From: CAVOBC01 sp963693635
GTDB taxonomy: Bacteria; Pseudomonadota; Gammaproteobacteria; Pseudomonadales; Azotimanducaceae
Length of the DNA stretch: 19,710 nt
Assembly: GCA_963693635.1 (NCBI GenBank)
Contig: CAVOBC010000042.1
Location: forward strand, 1 to 19,710
Reading direction: 5' to 3'
The notes beneath the pieces are model-generated. The model was not told the DNA's origin, ran no database searches, and saw only the letters and a program-made list of their open reading frames with translations. The translations under genes were made by a program, and so were the position numbers. This document shows positions 7,739 through 14,715 of this stretch, piece after piece (position 1 is the stretch's first letter; each line of letters begins with the position of its first letter).

Positions 7739-7744
7739 TATAAT
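7739..7744 (+). promoter_or_regulatory. Likely -10 element of the cytochrome c4 promoter
   Basis: An exact TATAAT lies 33 bp before the ATG at 7778, within TTGTATATAATGCG. No good -35 hexamer sits 16-18 bp upstream. A second -10-like TTATAAG lies nearby at about 7716. Confidence 0.4.
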
Positions 7745-7777
7745 GCGCCGGTCTTTTCACCCGCCTGGATCAATTAC

Positions 7778-8437
7778 ATGTATAGCTGCATCGAATCGGC
7801 CTCCAATCGCCATGTCGAGGGCCGCCCCGCCCTGGGACTTGGCAGAATCTGCATGCTCATCGCATTGCTGATTGCAGGGCCTGCATTTGCGGAGGGTGAT
7901 GCAGCCAGCGGGCAGGGCAAGGTCGCCATCTGTTCAGCGTGCCACGGCGCGGACGGGAATAGCATTCTTGGCATGTATCCGAGCCTTGCTGGCCAGAACG
8001 AGCGATATCTGGTCAAGCAGATGAGGGAGCTCAAATCTGGAATACGGCCGGCACCCATGATGACCGGCATGATGAACACGCTTGGCGATCAGGACATCGA
8101 AGATGTCGCGGCGTTCTATGCGTCCCAGGCGTCGAAAGTTGGCGGCGCGAAGGCAGATCTGGTTCCGCTCGGCGAGCAGATCTATCGCGCGGGCATCGCC
8201 CGCAAGAAGATCACGGCTTGCACGGCTTGCCATTCGCCAACGGGGAACGGCAATTCTGCGGCGGGATTCCCGACACTGGCAGGCCAGTGGCCCGAGTACA
8301 CCGCGGTCCAGTTGAAGGCGTTTCGCACCGGCGAGCGCAGCAATGACGGCGATGCCAGAATGATGCGGGATGTGGCGATGGATCTGTCAGATCCGGAGAT
8401 CGAAGCGCTTGCGAGCTATATCCACGGTTTGCACTAA
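7778..8437 (+). CDS. Cytochrome c4, periplasmic diheme c-type cytochrome
   Basis: This is a diheme cytochrome c4, an electron carrier to terminal oxidases in the periplasm or on the membrane surface. The protein is 219 residues from ATG 7778. It has a polar N-terminus, a hydrophobic segment ICMLIALLIAGPAFA ending in a signal peptidase I-like AFA site (about residues 24-38), then two cytochrome c domains. The heme sites are CSACH (52-56) and CTACH (148-152). The family repeats FPTLAGQ/YPSLAGQ after each heme site are present (YPSLAGQNERYL and FPTLAGQWPEYT). The frame is open back to 7652, but ATG 7778 has a nearby GGAT and gives a sensible signal peptide; ATG 7853 is an alternative. It precedes dsbA, as in Pseudomonas. 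Confidence 0.94.
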   Translation: MYSCIESASNRHVEGRPALGLGRICMLIALLIAGPAFAEGDAASGQGKVAICSACHGADGNSILGMYPSLAGQNERYLVKQMRELKSGIRPAPMMTGMMNTLGDQDIEDVAAFYASQASKVGGAKADLVPLGEQIYRAGIARKKITACTACHSPTGNGNSAAGFPTLAGQWPEYTAVQLKAFRTGERSNDGDARMMRDVAMDLSDPEIEALASYIHGLH

Positions 8438-8793
8438 CGGCCGTTAGGCTTTGCCGGCGCGCCTGACGCCAGCCCCACTCTACCTGTTTGCACGCGGTTT
8501 GAGTGTCTGCGGCTCACCTGGCCGCCTGGCGCACTTGTCCGATGCCGCCGCGGCGAGGCATGAGTGGGTCACGATGGATTTGAACCCACGGACTGAAACG
8601 GCGTCCAATACTCCTCGGGCCTCGTCCGACCTTGACCCTACCGCGACTGGTTGTCGAACGCGAAATTCCCGTTCAATATTGCGGTGGGAAACTTGGAGGA
8701 CGCTCCCAGGCTGGCCCCAAGTGCATTCGATGCCCGAGAGAATTGCCCGAAAGAACTGCCCGAAAGACGCTTGAAGAATAGATAGGAGACGAC
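8438..8793. other. Intergenic region between cytochrome c4 and dsbA
   Basis: No gene is supported in these 356 bp. They hold a hairpin-forming stretch with GTGGGT (8564-8569) and AACCCAC (8583-8589) around a tRNA T-arm-like sequence on the minus strand. Near dsbA there is a three-unit 13-bp direct repeat (8732-8770). The dsbA promoter must lie here, but no clear hexamer pair is visible. Confidence 0.5.
8732..8770. repeat. Three tandem 13-bp direct repeats upstream of dsbA
   Basis: Units are GCCCGAGAGAATT (8732), GCCCGAAAGAACT (8745) and GCCCGAAAGACGC (8758). The conserved part is GCCCGARAGA. They end 23 bp before the dsbA start, so they lie in the probable leader or promoter. A regulator-binding role is possible but unproven. 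Confidence 0.65.
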
Positions 8794-9471
8794 ATGATGC
8801 CGCATGAGCAACTGATTCGAGCGGGCAGCAGACGCGTTCTGCCGCTTCTTCTGCCCGCGGTCGCAGCCATATGCCTCGTCCTTGGTGCGGCCACGTTCGG
8901 GTCACCGGCACTGTACGTTGAAGGCACCCACTACGTTCTGTTGCCCGTGCCGATTACGCCGGCCGACGCCGATCGCATTGAGGTCACCGAGTATTTCTCG
9001 TACACATGTTCGCATTGTCGCGACTTCGACCCGGTCATGGAATCCTGGTCTTCAAAGCTGCCATCCGACGTAGTTTTCAAGCGCACCCCTGCGATTTGGC
9101 ACCCGTCCCACAAGATTCTCGCCCAAGCTTACTTTGCGGCCGATGCACTGAATGTCCTGGGCAAAATTCACCCGCGTTTGTTTGTTGCCATCCAGGATGA
9201 GCGTCGCCGGTTCGCGAAGCCCGAAGACATGGCGCGCTTTTTCAGTGAACAGGGGGTCGACCCGGTCGACTTTCAGAAGGTGTTTCAGTCTTTTGGCGTT
9301 GATCGAAACGTGCGCCAGGCGGATGCGCACGGCAAAGCCTACAAGGCACGTGGCGTGCCGACGCTGATTGTTAATGGCAAGTACCGCATCGAGAGCGGCA
9401 TGACGAGCAGCAATGCAAGCATGCTCAAAATCGTAGATTTCCTGGTCGAAAAAGAACGCACGGACCGTTAG
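8794..9471 (+). CDS. dsbA: Thiol:disulfide interchange protein DsbA
   Basis: DsbA introduces disulfides into exported proteins in the periplasm. It is 225 residues. A hydrophobic segment at about residues 15-36 (PLLLPAVAAICLVLGAA) serves as signal peptide or anchor. No clear AXA cleavage site is visible, so membrane anchoring is possible. The thioredoxin-fold active site is C72-S-H-C75 in EYFSYTCSHCRDFDP, where the family norm is CPHC. The cis-proline loop GVPTLIVNGKY (P189) is intact. The DsbA helical insert contains the expected FKRTPAIWHPSHKILAQAY. The start ATG 8794 is preceded by a good Shine-Dalgarno, TAGGAG (8783-8788). It follows cytochrome c4 in a conserved order and may serve the heme and disulfide needs of the local cytochromes. 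R1 copy E follows the stop. Confidence 0.94.
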   Translation: MMPHEQLIRAGSRRVLPLLLPAVAAICLVLGAATFGSPALYVEGTHYVLLPVPITPADADRIEVTEYFSYTCSHCRDFDPVMESWSSKLPSDVVFKRTPAIWHPSHKILAQAYFAADALNVLGKIHPRLFVAIQDERRRFAKPEDMARFFSEQGVDPVDFQKVFQSFGVDRNVRQADAHGKAYKARGVPTLIVNGKYRIESGMTSSNASMLKIVDFLVEKERTDR

Positions 9472-9515
9472 TCGCGGCGATCATTGCAGGTTCAAAAAGA
9501 GGGTGGGGACTCGCG

Positions 9516-9620
9516 GCGGTACGGGGATGCACCACCACGGTCGCCAGGAAAATCGGAGATTTTCGTGGAAACCGACGCCCAGGAATTGTCAGGCTGACAA
9601 TGTTGGGACGAGAACCAGCT
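9516..9620 (+). repeat. R1 element copy E (diverged)
   Basis: It begins GCGGTACGGGGATGCACC, passes through a GAAACCGACGCCC segment and ends with the core hairpin CAGGAATTGTCAG-GCTGACAAT-GTTGGGAC then GAGAACCAGCT. Orientation and module order match 11761-11880, but the central modules are strongly diverged. It lies between convergent dsbA and ihfB, where it may act as a two-way terminator. Confidence 0.65.
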
Positions 9621-9678
9621 GGATGTCGCAAACGGGGATTTTGACTGTGGAGTGCGTCGACCGTCGCCTCAGAGGGCG

Positions 9679-9984
9679 TTAGTCGACCAACATCTCATCG
9701 GCTGATTCATTGACCCGACGTTTCAGTTCTTTGCCCGGCTTGAAATGAGGTACGTACTTGGCTGGTTTGTAGATGCCGACTTCGCCGGTCTTTGGGTTTC
9801 GGACCGTTCTGGATCGGCGATAGTGATTTGAAAACGTGCCGAAGCCGCGTATCTCGATGCGCTCGCCAGCGGCAAGGGTCTCCGCCATCAACTCCAGCAT
9901 GATGTCGACCGCGAGGTCCACATCCCGGGCGGTTAGCTGGCTAAGTTGATCACTCATCCGGTTGATCAGCTCAGACTTGTTCAT
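9679..9984 (-). CDS. ihfB: Integration host factor subunit beta
   Basis: IHF-beta pairs with IHF-alpha (not in this window) to bend DNA at WATCAANNNNTTR sites for recombination, replication and sigma-54 promoters. The protein is 101 residues, with the HU/IHF fold throughout. MNKSELINRMSDQL, GERIEIRGFGTFS, YRRSRTVRNPKTGE and KYVPHFKPGKELKRRV are specific for the beta subunit rather than HU or IHF-alpha. The final ESADEMLVD is slightly longer than in E. coli. The start is ATG 9982-9984, with AAGG about 10 nt upstream. In many gammaproteobacteria ihfB follows rpsA; here it stands alone, divergent from an IMP dehydrogenase gene. A promoter with an overlapping IHF consensus site lies upstream at 10022-10056, suggesting autoregulation. 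Confidence 0.95.
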   Translation of the reverse strand: MNKSELINRMSDQLSQLTARDVDLAVDIMLELMAETLAAGERIEIRGFGTFSNHYRRSRTVRNPKTGEVGIYKPAKYVPHFKPGKELKRRVNESADEMLVD

Positions 9985-10021
9985 GCGTGATCAGAACCTT
10001 GTTTGGCCGGGCGACAAGGCC

Positions 10022-10049
10022 ATGATACGAACTTTTATCGATATATCAA
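10022..10049 (-). promoter_or_regulatory. Predicted sigma-70 promoter of ihfB
   Basis: On the minus strand, TTGATA (10049-10044) and TATCAT (10027-10022) are separated by 16 bp. The -10 ends 37 bp before the ihfB start. The spacer and -35 are AT-rich against a GC-rich background. Confidence 0.6.
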
Positions 10050-10056
10050 TATCTTA
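10044..10056 (+). promoter_or_regulatory. IHF consensus binding site on the ihfB -35
   Basis: TATCAATATCTTA matches WATCAANNNNTTR at every specified position. Its first six bases are the complement of the ihfB -35 hexamer, so bound IHF would block RNA polymerase. Autorepression of ihf genes is known in E. coli; its use here is inferred. Confidence 0.6.
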
Positions 10057-10124
10057 TGGGGGGTTACTAAAGTAAATCTTGAATATGGCCCGGAATTGAA
10101 TCCCCCGTGTGATGCGAATAGAAT

Positions 10125-10136
10125 TCGCCATGGCGA
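10125..10136. promoter_or_regulatory. 12-bp perfect palindrome between ihfB and the IMP dehydrogenase gene
   Basis: TCGCCATGGCGA is its own reverse complement. It partly overlaps another dyad, GCGAATAGAATTCGC (10114-10128). The position, 100 bp before the IMPDH start, would suit an operator, but no regulator family is indicated. A TATAAC at 10169-10174 is a possible -10 for the downstream gene. Confidence 0.3.
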
Positions 10137-10235
10137 TATTTGGCGACACATCCCCGATGTGCACCCAGTATAACCGCGCCTGCCTGCCACACCCAAAACC
10201 TAAGTCTCTTCCTTCCTCTTTGCTTGGAGTGCTGT

Positions 10236-11762
10236 ATGGCAACCATCCTGGATGACGTTTCGCGTACGTTCGCTGAATACCTCCTGATCCCCCGGCTTAC
10301 CCGAAAGGGACAGCGCACGGCTGATGTGGATCTGTCGACGCCGGTTTCTGCCGTGGAGAAAGGTAGCGATGCCCGTTTTCGCATCAATTCGCCGGTAGTC
10401 TCGGCTTGTATGCAGTCGGTTTCGGGGACAAAACTGTCAATTGCTCTTGCGCGACAGGGAGGACTCAGCTTTGTGTTTTGCTCGCAGCCGATCCACTCGC
10501 AGGTGGAGATGGTGAGGCAGGTGAAGGCGCACAAGGCGGGGTTTGTACAAAGCGATTCGAACACGACCCCGGATGCCTCGGTCGATGAGCTGGTCGCCCT
10601 GATGCGGCGCACGGGTCATTCGACCGTGCCGGTCACGAGGGATGGGTCCGCCAGTGGCGAGTTGCTTGGCTTGATCACGGACAAGGATTTCTGGGAGTAC
10701 GAGGACGACCTCACTCGGCCGGTGCGGGAACACATGACGCCGATAGAAAACGTGATCTTCGGCAACGAGGGTCTGAGCCTGCGCGAAGCAAACCAGCTCC
10801 TGCATCAGCACAAGAAAGACTGCTTGCCGATTCTCAACACGGACGGATGCCTGACGGCGCTCGTATTCAAGAAAGACTATGAGGACCATCGTCGCCACCC
10901 GATGGAACTGCTCGATGAGTCCAAGCGCTTGTGCGTTGGCGCAGCAATCAATACGCACGACTACAAAACGCGTGTTCCGGCGTTGGTCGAAGCTGGCGCG
11001 GATGCGCTGTGTTTCGACTCGTCAGATGGATTCACCGAGTACCAGGCGGATGGAATTCGTTGGATCCGTGAGACCTTCGGTGATCGCGTTGGCATCGGTG
11101 GCGGTAACGTGGTTTCTGCCGAAGGCTTTGACTATCTGATCGAGAGCGGACTCGACTTCGTTAAGGTGGGCATGGGTGGTGGCTCCATCTGTATCACTCG
11201 TGAACAAAAGGGGGTGGGTCGCGGGCAAGCGTCGGCGCTGATGGATGTCGCAGAACGGCGCGACGCCTATTACGCGGAGACCGGAAGGTACATTCCTATC
11301 TGCTCGGATGGCGGGCTGACCAATGACACGCAGATCGTCATTGCGCTCGCGATGGGTGCGGACTTCGTCATGATGGGCCGGTACTTTGCGATGACCGAGG
11401 AGAGTCCGACGCCAAAGACAGCGATTAATGGCCAGATCTACAAGCCATACTGGGGCGAGGGAACACGACGCGCTCAAAACTGGCAGCGATATGAAGATGC
11501 GATGGCAACCCGTGAGTTGATCTTTGAAGAGGGCGTCGACGCGTATGTACCGCTCGTCGGCAGTCTGTCAGAGGTGCTTGAGACGACGCTCTACAAACTC
11601 AAGAGTTCGATGGTTAACGTGGGCGCCGATACACTGGCTGAGTTTCGCGAGCAGTCTATTCTGACATTGGTATCTGAGCAGTCGATTGTTGAGGGCGGCA
11701 CCTCGAGCGTCTTTCAGTTCACGAGCAATCGCGAGCTTGATCCGGGTTGGGGCAAGCAATAG
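10236..11762 (+). CDS. IMP dehydrogenase family protein, clostridial/Bacteroides-like type with CBS domains
   Basis: IMP dehydrogenase oxidises IMP to XMP with NAD+, the committed step of GMP synthesis. The 508-residue protein has the split barrel with two CBS repeats inserted at about 103-220. The catalytic loop is GMGGGSICITREQKGVGRG (312-330) with C319, and the flap Arg-Tyr is in NWQRYE (R418-Y419). YIPICSDGG, MMGRYFA and SFEEGVD-like FEEGVDAYVP follow. The standard proteobacterial GuaB reads GIGPGSICTTR at the loop. The present version, with GGGSICITREQKG and the start SRTFAEYLLIPRLTRK, is the divergent long type I know from clostridia and Bacteroides. The start ATG 10236 follows TTGGAG; the open frame back to 10140 is not coding. 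No guaA is adjacent. The stop codon overlaps R1 copy C. Confidence 0.88.
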   Translation: MATILDDVSRTFAEYLLIPRLTRKGQRTADVDLSTPVSAVEKGSDARFRINSPVVSACMQSVSGTKLSIALARQGGLSFVFCSQPIHSQVEMVRQVKAHKAGFVQSDSNTTPDASVDELVALMRRTGHSTVPVTRDGSASGELLGLITDKDFWEYEDDLTRPVREHMTPIENVIFGNEGLSLREANQLLHQHKKDCLPILNTDGCLTALVFKKDYEDHRRHPMELLDESKRLCVGAAINTHDYKTRVPALVEAGADALCFDSSDGFTEYQADGIRWIRETFGDRVGIGGGNVVSAEGFDYLIESGLDFVKVGMGGGSICITREQKGVGRGQASALMDVAERRDAYYAETGRYIPICSDGGLTNDTQIVIALAMGADFVMMGRYFAMTEESPTPKTAINGQIYKPYWGEGTRRAQNWQRYEDAMATRELIFEEGVDAYVPLVGSLSEVLETTLYKLKSSMVNVGADTLAEFREQSILTLVSEQSIVEGGTSSVFQFTSNRELDPGWGKQ

Positions 11763-11880
11763 CGGTGTAGGGATGCACCGCCATTTTCTGCAAGCTTCTT
11801 TTCTGCAGAACATGCGAGGTTTGTTTACAAGCCGACTCCCAAGAATTGTCAGGATGACAATTTGGGGACAGGAACTAGCT
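11761..11880 (+). repeat. R1 element copy C (best-preserved single unit)
   Basis: This 120-bp copy shows the modules in order. First is a GCGGTG-TAGGGATG-CACCGC hairpin (11762-11781), then an ATTTTCTGCAAGCTTCTTTT segment with TTCTGCAGAA. Next comes GGTTTGT-TT-ACAAGCC (about 11818-11833), then the core CCCAAGAATTGTCA-GGA-TGACAATTTGGGG hairpin. It ends with GGGACAGGAACTAGCT (11865-11880), identical to the right end of copy A. It starts within the TAG stop of the IMPDH gene, so it forms that gene's 3' untranslated region. Confidence 0.85.
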
Positions 11881-12051
11881 ACTCGACGGTCGCGATGCAT
11901 GCATTCGGCCGGGACGGTGTTTATAATCCGCGTCCCTGACGTCCGTGGTGCCAGGCATGTTGTGCTAGGGCCTCTGTCTCCCGTTCCGAGGGGTCGAAGG
12001 CGCACCGCAGCGACACCGAGGCGGAAAATGAGAATCCCAAGGGGTGAAGAC

Positions 12052-12474
12052 GTGAAGAGATACCGATTCCTGTTGCTGGCGGCGGTCGCCTTTCTGGTGC
12101 CGACACACCTGACCTTTGCAACGGACCTGGGCGCGATTGCGGAGCGCCTCCAGCGCGCTGGCGATGTGTGTATAGCGGGTGACGGTTGTGCCGGCGTCGC
12201 GGTCCAGACAACTGCCGCGTCGGGTGCGTCTGCGGGCGGTCCTGAAGGCATTTACAAAGGCACCTGCTCAACGTGTCACGACCTGGGCGTTGCCGGAGCG
12301 CCGCGACTGGGCGACAGCATTGCCTGGGCGCCGCGCATCGAAGCGGGCATGGATTCGCTATACGGTAATTCGATGAATGGGCTGAACGCGATGCCGCCCA
12401 AGGGGCTATGTATGACCTGTTCGGCTGAAGAACTTCAGGCCGTGGTGGACTACATGGTAGACACCTTAAAGTAG
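12052..12474 (+). CDS. Cytochrome c5 family monoheme protein
   Basis: This is a small periplasmic class I cytochrome of the c5 type, an electron shuttle to oxidases. The protein is 140 residues. A signal peptide MKRYRFLLLAAVAFLVPTHL...TFA is followed by a linker with two cysteines (C40, C46) and then the heme domain. The heme site is CSTCH (72-76), and GVAGAPRLGDSIAWAPRIEAG is the c5 signature. The axial Met is in NAMPPKG (M114), and C120/C123 form the c5-typical CXXC next to it. The chosen start is GTG 12052, with AAGGGG 7 nt upstream, because it gives a clean signal peptide; ATG 12028 would add eight residues. In Pseudomonas a c5 gene lies next to c4 and dsbA. Here ihfB, the IMPDH gene and two R1 copies stand between. 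Confidence 0.92.
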   Translation: MKRYRFLLLAAVAFLVPTHLTFATDLGAIAERLQRAGDVCIAGDGCAGVAVQTTAASGASAGGPEGIYKGTCSTCHDLGVAGAPRLGDSIAWAPRIEAGMDSLYGNSMNGLNAMPPKGLCMTCSAEELQAVVDYMVDTLK

Positions 12475-12552
12475 CCCGGCGAGGGGGTCGGGTGCCCCGT
12501 TCAGGTTACTGATACTAAGTAGTGATCGGACGGCTGCGGCAGTGCATGTGCA

Positions 12553-12584
12553 TCCTCTTCTCTCCCCTTCTCTCCCTTCTTCCT
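12553..12584. other. 32-nt pure pyrimidine tract
   Basis: Every base from 12553 to 12584 is C or T on the plus strand (purine on the minus strand). It lies between the convergent ends of the cytochrome c5 gene and comM. It may have a structural or termination-related role; nothing more specific can be said. Confidence 0.5.
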
Positions 12585-12627
12585 GAGTGTTGATCTTCTG
12601 CGTTACCCCCGCGCGGCGCGATGACGG

Positions 12628-14261
12628 TCACAACAGTCGCTCGCGATCGAGCCGTCTATAGCTGATTGCTTCGGTCAGGTGGGTGGTCTCAATCGCGGGC
12701 GAGTCCGCGATGTCTGCAATCGTCCGCGCGACTTTTAGTATCTTGTAATACCCGCGCATGCTGAGTCCGAGGTGCTCCATAGCCGTCTTTAACAACGACT
12801 GGTCTCGGTGATGGAGCGCGCAATGGTCGGCGATGGCGGCGCCCGCAAGCCGCCCGTTGAGGACGCCCTGACGCGTCAGCTGCGCGTCCCGCGCCCGCTG
12901 AACCGCAGTCACGATCTTCGCGTGGGAATGGTTCGCCTGGGAGACGTGCGCACGGGTTTGCGCGCCGCGGGAAGTCGATTCAGACGTCCCCGGTGCTGGC
13001 GCATCGGTGCTACGTTCATCCTCTGGCGCGTCATTGGCAAGCCTGTCATCGGACGGCCGTGGCGCGATGTCGTCAAAGGCAAGCCGCGGCACGTAAATGT
13101 GCATATCAATGCGGTCCAGCAGAGGGCCGGAGAGTTTGCTCCGATAGGCGCGGACCCGCTCGTCGGTGCACTGGCAACGGTCGCCCTTGTCGCCGTAATA
13201 GCCGCACGGGCAGGGGTTCATGGCGGCGATCAACTGGAAGTCTGCGGGATAACAAACATGGTACCGGGCGCGACTGATGATCACGTTGCCGCTCTCCAGC
13301 GGCTCTCGTAGAACTTCGAGCACCTGGCGCGAGAACTCTGGGAGCTCATCCATAAACAGGACTCCCTGGTGGGCGAGCGAGACCTCGCCGGGGGTTGGTG
13401 ACTGGCCGCCCCCGACGATTGCGGCGGCAGATGCCGAATGGTGCGGATTGCGAAAGGGTCGACGTCCCCACGTGCCGGCATTGATCGGTTGTCGTGAAAG
13501 CGACTGAATGGCCGCGATCTGGATCGCCTGCTCGGGGTTGGCCGGAGGCAAAAGAGTGGGCAATCGGGCGGCGAGCATGGTTTTGCCTGACCCGGGCGGG
13601 CCGACCATCAGCAAGTTGTGGCCGCCTGCTGCGGCGATGCCGAGTGCCCGTTTGCCGTGTTGCTGGGCGTGAATGTCGTCGAGTGAAAGGGTGCCGCTCG
13701 GGTCGTCGCCCGGCGCGCGGTGAGGCGCGGCCACGCGGCGGACAGGCGCGAGTTCCTGCTCACCCTTCATCATGCGGGCGATATCGAGAAGGTGATCCGC
13801 GGCGACGATGCGCTCGCTGTCCATCAGTCGTGCTTCCGGGGCGTTTCCGGTTGGAATCACGAGGGTTCGATGCGTTCGAGTGCTCGCAATCGCGGCGGGA
13901 ATAACCCCTCGGATGGCGCGAATATCGCCTTCTAGTCCCAACTCGCCGACAAACTCGTAGGCCGACAGTTCGGCGCTTATTTGTCCGGTCGCGGCGAGCA
14001 TGGCCACGGCGATGGCGAGATCGTAGCGGCCGCCGGTCTTGGACAAGTCAGCGGGCGCGAGGTTGATGGTGTAGACCCGTGCCGGGTACTCGAAACCGGA
14101 TGAGACGATTGCGGCTCGAACCCGTTCGCGGCTTTCACTGCCATCTCGGCCAGACCAACCAATGTTGTGCGCGGCAAGCCACCGGCAACATGGACCTCGA
14201 CCCTGACGAGAGGGGACTCGATTCCCTGTTCTGCACGAGTCAGTGTGACGGCGAAAGACAT
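12628..14261 (-). pseudogene. comM: comM (YifB/Mg-chelatase-like AAA+ helicase), disrupted by a 4-nt deletion frameshift
   Basis: ComM is a hexameric AAA+ helicase that drives branch migration during natural transformation. The N-terminal 43 residues, from MSFAVTLTRAEQGIESP to LVGLAEMAVK (start ATG 14259-14261), are in one frame. ESRERVRAAIVSSGFEYPA onward is in another. Family proteins read VKE[AS]R[DE]RVR here, so four bases are missing at about 14131-14137. GTGAAAGCC would be GTGAAAGAAAGCC if one AAAG copy were restored. Downstream all is intact: INLAPADLSKTGGRYDLAIA, Walker A GPPGSGKT, FRNPHHSASAAAIVGGG and FMDELPEFSRQVLEVLREP. There is also a family-variable insert between two helicase segments (FDDIAPRPSD to VSQANHSH). 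The repaired product would be about 545 residues. Slippage loss, assembly error or recoding are the options; without recoding the protein is not made whole. Confidence 0.88.
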
Positions 14262-14715
14262 GCGTGCAGGCTTCCCGATATTCCAGTTGGGGCCATTGTG
14301 AACTGCCGCTACCGCCAGGAATGTAGGACATGTGCGGTCGTCCGTGTGCGAAGTTGCCGTCCTCGACCTGTCATGGAATCGATCGGCGCACCAAAGTGGC
14401 TCGAACAACAACTCGTGTGCGCCGCGTTGGTGCGAGCATGACATCCCCTGTTCCGCCTCATGACCTTTAAAGCGTTGTTTCATATGCTAATAGCTGAGTT
14501 GGCACAGACGATGCTCCATGGTGCAAGCGCATCAAGTGCTGATCTCGCGATTGCATCACGGAGCGCACGCTTCTATCGTAACGGCGCTGGCAGCCTTTCA
14601 TGGAACTAAAGCAATATGCCGCGTTCAGTTCCCTGCGCGACAGCGCGGTAATCCGGCACCGTGAAATGCAGTTAGGCTTCCGTGATCATTTATTGGGTAT
14701 GGGAAGAGTGAGAAC
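14262..14715. other. Intergenic region between divergent comM and the TorF-like gene
   Basis: No gene is supported in these 454 bp. Reading frames on both strands here are biased shadows without recognisable domains. The region must hold the promoters of both flanking genes. Its only recognisable element is R2 copy 2 (14590-14669). A Shine-Dalgarno-like GGAAGAG precedes the GTG at 14716. Confidence 0.5.
14590..14669. repeat. Dispersed repeat R2, copy 2
   Basis: It matches 1619-1696 in the same orientation, with CTTTCATGGAACTAAAGC and CCTGCGCGACAGCGCGG shared exactly. Here CCGCG (about 14618) and CGCGG (14644) can pair around the inner GCGC-GACA-GCGC stem. It ends 46 bp before the TorF-like gene, so it may belong to that gene's promoter or leader. 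Confidence 0.75.

Noticed and set aside
8565..8640. Possible tRNA on the minus strand, with GGGTCA...TGACCC ends about 73 nt apart and a GTTCAAATC T-loop
   Set aside because: Only three of five T-stem pairs form, position 8 is not U, the anticodon loop lacks U33 and its stem does not fit the spacing. At best a decayed tRNA-like relic or chance hairpin.
10140..10235. Upstream extension of the IMPDH frame
   Set aside because: The family N-terminus begins at ATG 10236, which has a TTGGAG ribosome site; the upstream segment overlaps the promoter-like TATAAC.
12808..13904. Several plus-strand frames opposite comM
   Set aside because: Arg-, Gly- and Val-rich antisense shadows of a GC-rich gene with no domain or start signals.
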